24,240 nucleotides of DNA from a virus. The stretch's first letter is position 1; the number at the start of each line of letters is the position of its first letter. Position numbers and translations under genes: made by a program. The stretch lies in IMG/VR virus record IMGVR_UViG_3300035681_000125, positions 1 to 24,240 of that record, one strand, 5' to 3'. The notes beneath the pieces were generated by a model, which made no database searches, was not told the origin of the DNA, and worked only from the letters and a program-made list of their open reading frames with translations. This document shows, piece after piece, positions 20,443 to 24,240 of this stretch.

Positions 20443-22863
20443 ATGCCTCAAGCGGTTGCTCAAGCGATAACGCAATTTATCGTCACGACTTTTGCCGTTA
20501 GCGCGTCAAATGCTTATTACGTCTATGCGGTAGTCACGGCTGCAACGTATCTGGCAACCCCAGCAGCATTGGCAAAAATAACCGAGTCGCTGATCGGCGT
20601 CCCCAAGGTTAACAAGCAACCGGCTGACGTTGAATACACCGGAACGGTAGAGCCTCGCCGTATCATCTACGGAGAGGTTTTGGCGTCTGGAATGAACGTT
20701 ATTCCGCCGATGACCTCCGGCACGACCAACGAGTATTTGCACCAAGTTCTCGCCATTGCGGGGCACGAGTGCAATCAACTCGGCACTGTGTACTTCAACC
20801 GCGAGGCTATTGGCACGATCTCGGCAATCAGCGGAACCGATGACGACGGCAAGGTAACAACCGGCACCTACGCCAACAAGGCCTGGGTGCGTCGTTATGC
20901 TGGAACATCTACGCAGACCGTAGACTATAAGTTAGCAGCGGCAAAGCCAGATCAGTGGACAGCGGCCCACGCTGGCAAAGGCATCGCTTACGTTGCGTTA
21001 ACCTTTAAGTACGACGAAGAAACCTATAGAACCGGCAAGCCGGAACTGACGCTGCTGGTACAAGGGCGCAAGGTCTACGACCCACGGCTCGACTCTACGC
21101 GCAGCGGTGGCAGCGGATCGCAACGGGTTACAGACCCAACGACATGGACGTACTCGACGAACCCCGCGCTGTGCCTCGCCGACTATCTTATCGACGACTC
21201 GCTTGGACTTGGCGAGGACGATACCCGCATCGACTGGCTGAAGGTAATGGATGCGGCAGACATCTGCGACGAGACCGTAAACCTACCAGCGTCTGCAACG
21301 CAGAAGCGATACACCTGTAACGTCGCACTCACCGCGACCGATAGGTTTGAGGACAACATACGGGTGCTGTCGCAAGCAATGGCGGGCGTGTGCTACTACT
21401 CGGGCGGATTGTGGCGCATCTATGCTGGCGCATGGTCGGCCTCTGCCTTCACGCTCACGGACGGTGATCTCGTGAATGGCGGCATCTCGGTTGTCACCGC
21501 ATACCCGTATAACCAGCGTTATAACTCGGTGCGCGGGCGGTTCATCAATAAAGACCGCAACTGGCAAGCGATGGAGTACCAGCCGGTCATCAATACGTCC
21601 TATGTGTCTGCCGATGGCGAGCAGATGTGGCTAGAGACCGACTTTGCAGCCTGCACGAACGAGTACGAAGCGCAGCGGCACGCCATCCTTCTCTCGCGCC
21701 GCAGCCGCAACGGGCAAGTCGCCACGGTTAAATGCGGCATGAGTGCCTTTGGCATTCTGCCGTTTGAAACCGGCACGGTGACGTTCTCCGAGATTGGCTG
21801 GACGAACAAGACCGTGCGCTGTGAGGGTTGGCAGTTCGATCCTACGGGCGCAATCGAGTTAGTGCTGCGCGAGGAAGCGTCCACGGATTGGAACGATCCG
21901 CTGACGACCGACTATCTGACACCGACGAGCGTTACCACGCCGACCCCAGACATCTACGAGCCAAGCCCTCCGACGAACCTTACCGTCACCACGCTCGAGA
22001 GCAGCATCTATCTCTCGTGGTCTGCGCCTACCGTCGTGCCGCTTGGCTCGCAATATGATCTCTATGAGTACACCTCGCAGACCCCATTCTCGTCGGCCAC
22101 GAAGGTCTGGACGGGCATCTCGACTAACGTATTCATAGCCAAGACCGACACCACCACGCGCTACTACTGGGTCAAGATCCGCACGCCCGATGGCGGCGTG
22201 TCCGATCCAGAGCCTCCGGTTAATGGCGTGCCAGCGGGCGCAGCATCACTGCCGAGTGCGCTGTCGCTGTCGGTATCACCTAGCAGCCTTACCACCTCGG
22301 GCACGAGCGCGAGCCTCACCACGGCATCTGCTACGGCCACTGCGGTCGGCGGTACGTCGCCCTATACCTATGCGTGGACACGACAAAGCGGCTCGACCAG
22401 TATCTCGGCGGACAGCGCATCCTCGGCGACCAGCACCTTCACCGGCACGAGTCTCGCCAGCGGCACCACCTACAATGCTGTTTTCCGTTGCACCGTAACC
22501 GATAACGTTGCGGCCACGAAAACGGCTGATGTTAGCGTGTCGATCACGCGCACCGTCTTTAGCGCATCGGCCAGCCCTGCGACGTTGGTTAAGATCGTGC
22601 AGACCTCAAGCGCGACGACCAACAGCACCACGGTCACGCCGACTGGCGGCACCTCGCCCTATACCTATTCGTGGGCATTGCTCGAGGGCGACACGCTCAC
22701 GGTCAATAGTCCGACCGCAGCGACCACTACATTCAGCAAGACAGGAATGAACACTGGCGAATCGTTCTATTCGACTTATCGGTGTACCGTCACCGATAGC
22801 ACATCGGGCACCCCGCTGACCGCAACAGCGGATGTGATTATCACCATCGAGCGAAGTGATTGA
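20443..22863 (+). CDS. Tail tip/host attachment protein, J-like, with FN3 and Ig-like repeats
   Basis: This 806-residue protein is the probable central fibre or tip. The N-terminus (about 5-60) is Ala-rich and hydrophobic. It is followed by PRRIIYGEVLASGMNVIPPM, a tip-protein-type block, the CLADYLIDDSLGLGEDDTRI segment and YNSVRGRFINKDRNWQAMEY (about 365-385), all typical of J/TipJ-like hub domains. After about residue 505 comes an FN3 domain (PTNLTVTTLESSIYLSWSAP to about 597), then two PKD/Ig-like repeats, about 604-704 and 706-805, each with GGTSPYTY and YRCTVTD or FRCTVTD. The variable, exposed C-terminal domains probably contact the host surface. GGAG about 9 bases before the ATG sets the start. 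Confidence 0.87.
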   Translation: MPQAVAQAITQFIVTTFAVSASNAYYVYAVVTAATYLATPAALAKITESLIGVPKVNKQPADVEYTGTVEPRRIIYGEVLASGMNVIPPMTSGTTNEYLHQVLAIAGHECNQLGTVYFNREAIGTISAISGTDDDGKVTTGTYANKAWVRRYAGTSTQTVDYKLAAAKPDQWTAAHAGKGIAYVALTFKYDEETYRTGKPELTLLVQGRKVYDPRLDSTRSGGSGSQRVTDPTTWTYSTNPALCLADYLIDDSLGLGEDDTRIDWLKVMDAADICDETVNLPASATQKRYTCNVALTATDRFEDNIRVLSQAMAGVCYYSGGLWRIYAGAWSASAFTLTDGDLVNGGISVVTAYPYNQRYNSVRGRFINKDRNWQAMEYQPVINTSYVSADGEQMWLETDFAACTNEYEAQRHAILLSRRSRNGQVATVKCGMSAFGILPFETGTVTFSEIGWTNKTVRCEGWQFDPTGAIELVLREEASTDWNDPLTTDYLTPTSVTTPTPDIYEPSPPTNLTVTTLESSIYLSWSAPTVVPLGSQYDLYEYTSQTPFSSATKVWTGISTNVFIAKTDTTTRYYWVKIRTPDGGVSDPEPPVNGVPAGAASLPSALSLSVSPSSLTTSGTSASLTTASATATAVGGTSPYTYAWTRQSGSTSISADSASSATSTFTGTSLASGTTYNAVFRCTVTDNVAATKTADVSVSITRTVFSASASPATLVKIVQTSSATTNSTTVTPTGGTSPYTYSWALLEGDTLTVNSPTAATTTFSKTGMNTGESFYSTYRCTVTDSTSGTPLTATADVIITIERSD

Positions 22864-22873
22864 GGGCGCACAC

Positions 22874-23134
22874 ATGATTGATATGTCCAAATTCAAAGTG
22901 CCGACAGGTTCGCTGTTGGTAGACGGTGGCTTGGTTGTGGCGCTGATTATCTGGGGCACGCAGATGACCTCGAAACTTGACGCGATCAGCCAACGATTGG
23001 AAAAGGTCGAGCAGACCACGATCCAGCCGGAAGCCGATAGGCGCATTGCGGTGATCGAGGCGCGTGTGGCTGATACCAATACCAGGCTGCAATCAATCGA
23101 GGCCAAGTTAGACCGCGTGCTGGAGCGTCGATAG
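22874..23134 (+). CDS. Bitopic membrane protein with coiled coil (lysis cassette)
   Basis: This 86-residue protein has one transmembrane segment (VDGGLVVALIIWGTQ, about 16-30) followed by a long charged coiled coil (LDAISQRLEKVEQ, RIAVIEARVADTNTRLQSIE, KLDRVLERR). ATG 22874 is preferred over GTG 22856 because GAGGG lies 7 bases upstream of it. There is no signal peptidase or lipobox motif. It opens the lysis-side cassette and may be a spanin-like, antiholin-like or tail-associated membrane protein; no function can be assigned. Confidence 0.75.
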   Translation: MIDMSKFKVPTGSLLVDGGLVVALIIWGTQMTSKLDAISQRLEKVEQTTIQPEADRRIAVIEARVADTNTRLQSIEAKLDRVLERR

Positions 23135-23290
23135 ATGGACATCTTCGAAATGTTCACCCGCGCATGGCCGGTAATTCTTGCGCTAATCACGCTCATCATT
23201 GTGCTGTCGAAGTTAGACCTTCGCGTCGCGGTACTCGAGGACAAGATCAAAACGCTGTTCGATCTTGTCAACAAACGCAACGACAAGTAA
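23135..23290 (+). CDS. Small membrane protein (51 aa)
   Basis: ATG 23135 directly follows the TAG of the previous gene, and the frame ends at TAA 23288-23290. Residues 11-24 (WPVILALITLIIVL) form a transmembrane helix, and the rest (LDLRVAVLEDKIKTLFDLVN) is an amphipathic coiled-coil helix. Layout matches the genes on both sides in miniature. Possible antiholin or membrane accessory; function unknown. Confidence 0.7.
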   Translation: MDIFEMFTRAWPVILALITLIIVLSKLDLRVAVLEDKIKTLFDLVNKRNDK

Positions 23291-23309
23291 TCACTAGCGA
23301 GGGCTTAAC

Positions 23310-23567
23310 ATGAATATGCAGAAGATTGTGGATATGCTCTTCCCTGTACTGCTTGCCGCTGTTGGTTGGCTACTCACGGAGATTGCATCTTTTAACAATC
23401 GTTTGCTCTCGGTTGAAAGCAAGATGCCCGCGCTGATCAGCGCAGAGGGCGTGCCAACTGACAGCCCTATATCAGCCGAGCGACGGCACAAGATGAAAGA
23501 AGAAATCTATACGGACATTCACGATCTGCAAGTACGGGTTAAATTGATTGAGGAGCGCAACAAATGA
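23310..23567 (+). CDS. Membrane-anchored helical protein (DUF7201-like)
   Basis: This 85-residue protein has a hydrophobic N-terminal segment (LFPVLLAAVGWLLTEI, about 10-25), a polar stretch (NNRLLSVESKMP ... GVPTDSPISAERR) and an amphipathic C-terminal helix (MKEEIYTDIHDLQVRVKLIE). I associate the pattern with phage proteins of the DUF7201 kind next to lysis genes. GAGGG about 9 bases before the ATG supports the start, and the stop overlaps the holin-like gene as ATGA. Confidence 0.7.
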   Translation: MNMQKIVDMLFPVLLAAVGWLLTEIASFNNRLLSVESKMPALISAEGVPTDSPISAERRHKMKEEIYTDIHDLQVRVKLIEERNK

Positions 23568-24049
23568 TGACCATGGTTAGCACCTTTCTCTCGTTCCTCG
23601 CTGGCGGATTGCCGAAGATTCTGTCCATCTTTCAAGACCGGCAGGACAAGAAGCACGAACTGGCTTTAGTCGCAGCCCAGAAGGAGCGCGAGTTAGCATT
23701 GGCCGAGCGGGGCTTTCTGGCACAGGCAAAGGTCGAGGAGATCAAACTAGAACAGATCCAGACGCAGACGGCTGGCGAGGAGCGACAGGCTCTGTACCAG
23801 CACGACATCGAGATCGGCAAGGGCGCAAGCCAGTGGATGATCAACCTACGCGCTTCGGTGCGTCCGGTTGTGACCTACATCTTTGTACTGGAATTGGTTG
23901 CTATCAATATTGCTGGTGTGTGGTACGCGTATAACACGGGTGTCCCGTTTGCCGCTGCAATGGCTGAAGTCTTCTCGGATGACGAGATGCTCATTCTGTC
24001 GTCAATTATCGCCTTTTGGTTCGGCACGCAGGCGTTCGCTAAGAAGTGA
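23564..24049 (+). CDS. Holin-like protein, 3TM-type
   Basis: This 161-residue protein begins with a hydrophobic segment (VSTFLSFLAGGLPKIL), has a long charged helical region (QDKKHELALVAAQKERELAL ... EEIKLEQIQTQ), then WMINLRASVRPVVTYIFVLE, where the RASVRPV segment before a membrane helix is typical of 3TM-type holins, two membrane stretches (YIFVLELVAINIAGVWYAY and MLILSSIIAFWFGTQAFAKK) and an FWFG motif. Holins form membrane lesions that release endolysin. The next gene is a lysozyme, which supports the role. ATG 23564 or 23567 may both initiate, giving near-identical products; dual starts are known in some holins, but here they differ by only one residue. Confidence 0.78.
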   Translation: MMTMVSTFLSFLAGGLPKILSIFQDRQDKKHELALVAAQKERELALAERGFLAQAKVEEIKLEQIQTQTAGEERQALYQHDIEIGKGASQWMINLRASVRPVVTYIFVLELVAINIAGVWYAYNTGVPFAAAMAEVFSDDEMLILSSIIAFWFGTQAFAKK

Positions 24050-24240
24050 AAGTCTCCAAGGCCGCCATCGACATGATTAAGCACCACGAGGGGGTACGGA
24101 CCAAGCCTTACCGTTGCCCTGCTCTTTTGTGGACGGTTGGTGTTGGCCACGTGATTGACCCTGCTCACGCTACGGTGAAGTATGAGGAGCGCAAGAATCT
24201 ACCGATACCCGCAGGCTGGGATCGCGCCCTCACGATGGAC
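24046..24240 (+). CDS. Endolysin, GH24 phage lysozyme (3' end outside window)
   Basis: The first 65 residues of a muramidase. GTG 24046 overlaps the holin-like stop as GTGA, and the frame is open to the window end. Catalytic positions follow the E-8aa-C/D-5aa-T rule of GH24 lysozymes: Glu15 in KHHEGVRTKPY, Cys24, Thr30 in WTVGVGH. Cys instead of Asp at the middle position is a known phage variant (as in lambdoid P21-type enzymes), in which the Cys may take part in activation. No signal anchor precedes the catalytic part, so export would depend on the holin. Identity is secure from the triad; the C-terminal domain cannot be judged. Confidence 0.9.
   Translation, partial: MKVSKAAIDMIKHHEGVRTKPYRCPALLWTVGVGHVIDPAHATVKYEERKNLPIPAGWDRALTMD

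Noticed and set aside
1-24240. Insertion sequences, CRISPR arrays, tRNA genes, integrase or att sites
   Set aside because: No transposase or integrase motifs, regularly spaced repeats with spacers, cloverleaf sequences or terminal inverted repeats were seen.

Overview
The window is 24.2 kb of a tailed-phage (Caudoviricetes) genome, either free virus or prophage. It covers the late region from DNA packaging through head, tail and the start of lysis, and every real gene is on the + strand. Gene order follows phage lambda: small and large terminase (Nu1/A-like), a gpW-like joiner, lambda-family portal, capsid protease and major capsid protein, head-tail connectors, tail terminator, tail tube, frameshifted gpG/gpGT chaperones, tape measure, distal tail genes and a J-like tip protein. 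A siphovirus-type particle with a short, non-contractile tail is therefore expected. The host cannot be named. The overall high G+C, the DUF7936-type protein and the IMC-ending fibre repeats resemble aquatic metagenomic phages of Gram-negative, probably proteobacterial, hosts, but this is inference.

Layout. 1-630: 3' end of an unassigned phage gene. 631-746: the only sizeable intergenic gap, with two tandem perfect DnaA-box-like repeats and a strong stem-loop. 747-1914: a ParB-like protein coupled to a Mom-family DNA-modification enzyme. 1911-4203: terminase. 4208-6910: a fibre protein with an autochaperone-like C-terminus and two small companions. 6926-8955: gpW-like fusion protein and portal. 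8945-11472: an Ig-like small protein and a second repeat-rich fibre, placed between portal and capsid protease. 11472-13871: a three-part protein (N-terminal domain, protease, major capsid protein) with apparent internal ribosome binding sites. 13874-15094: an MptE/DUF115-like protein, a small AT-hook protein and a class I methyltransferase. 15084-16251: two paralogous connector proteins and a tail terminator. 16263-18416: tail tube, gpG/gpGT with a classic A AAA AAC slippery site, and tape measure. 18413-22863: tail tip genes. 22874-24240: small membrane/coiled-coil proteins, a holin-like protein and the start of a GH24 lysozyme.

Nearly all genes from 747 onward overlap by a few bases (ATGA, TAATG, GTGA) or are separated by fewer than 20 bases, so the region probably acts as one translationally coupled late operon. 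Expression levels appear to be tuned by Shine-Dalgarno strength (the strongest lie before the tail tube and before the internal capsid start) and by frameshifting.

The most unusual points are: the DnaA-box pair and stem-loop upstream of the packaging operon; the ParB/Mom pair with a 17-base overlap; fibre genes embedded inside the head module; fibre repeats almost identical in protein but rewritten at synonymous codons; the capsid polyprotein with internal starts; the duplicated connector; the frameshift site with a downstream two-stem structure; and the run of similar bitopic membrane proteins before the holin.
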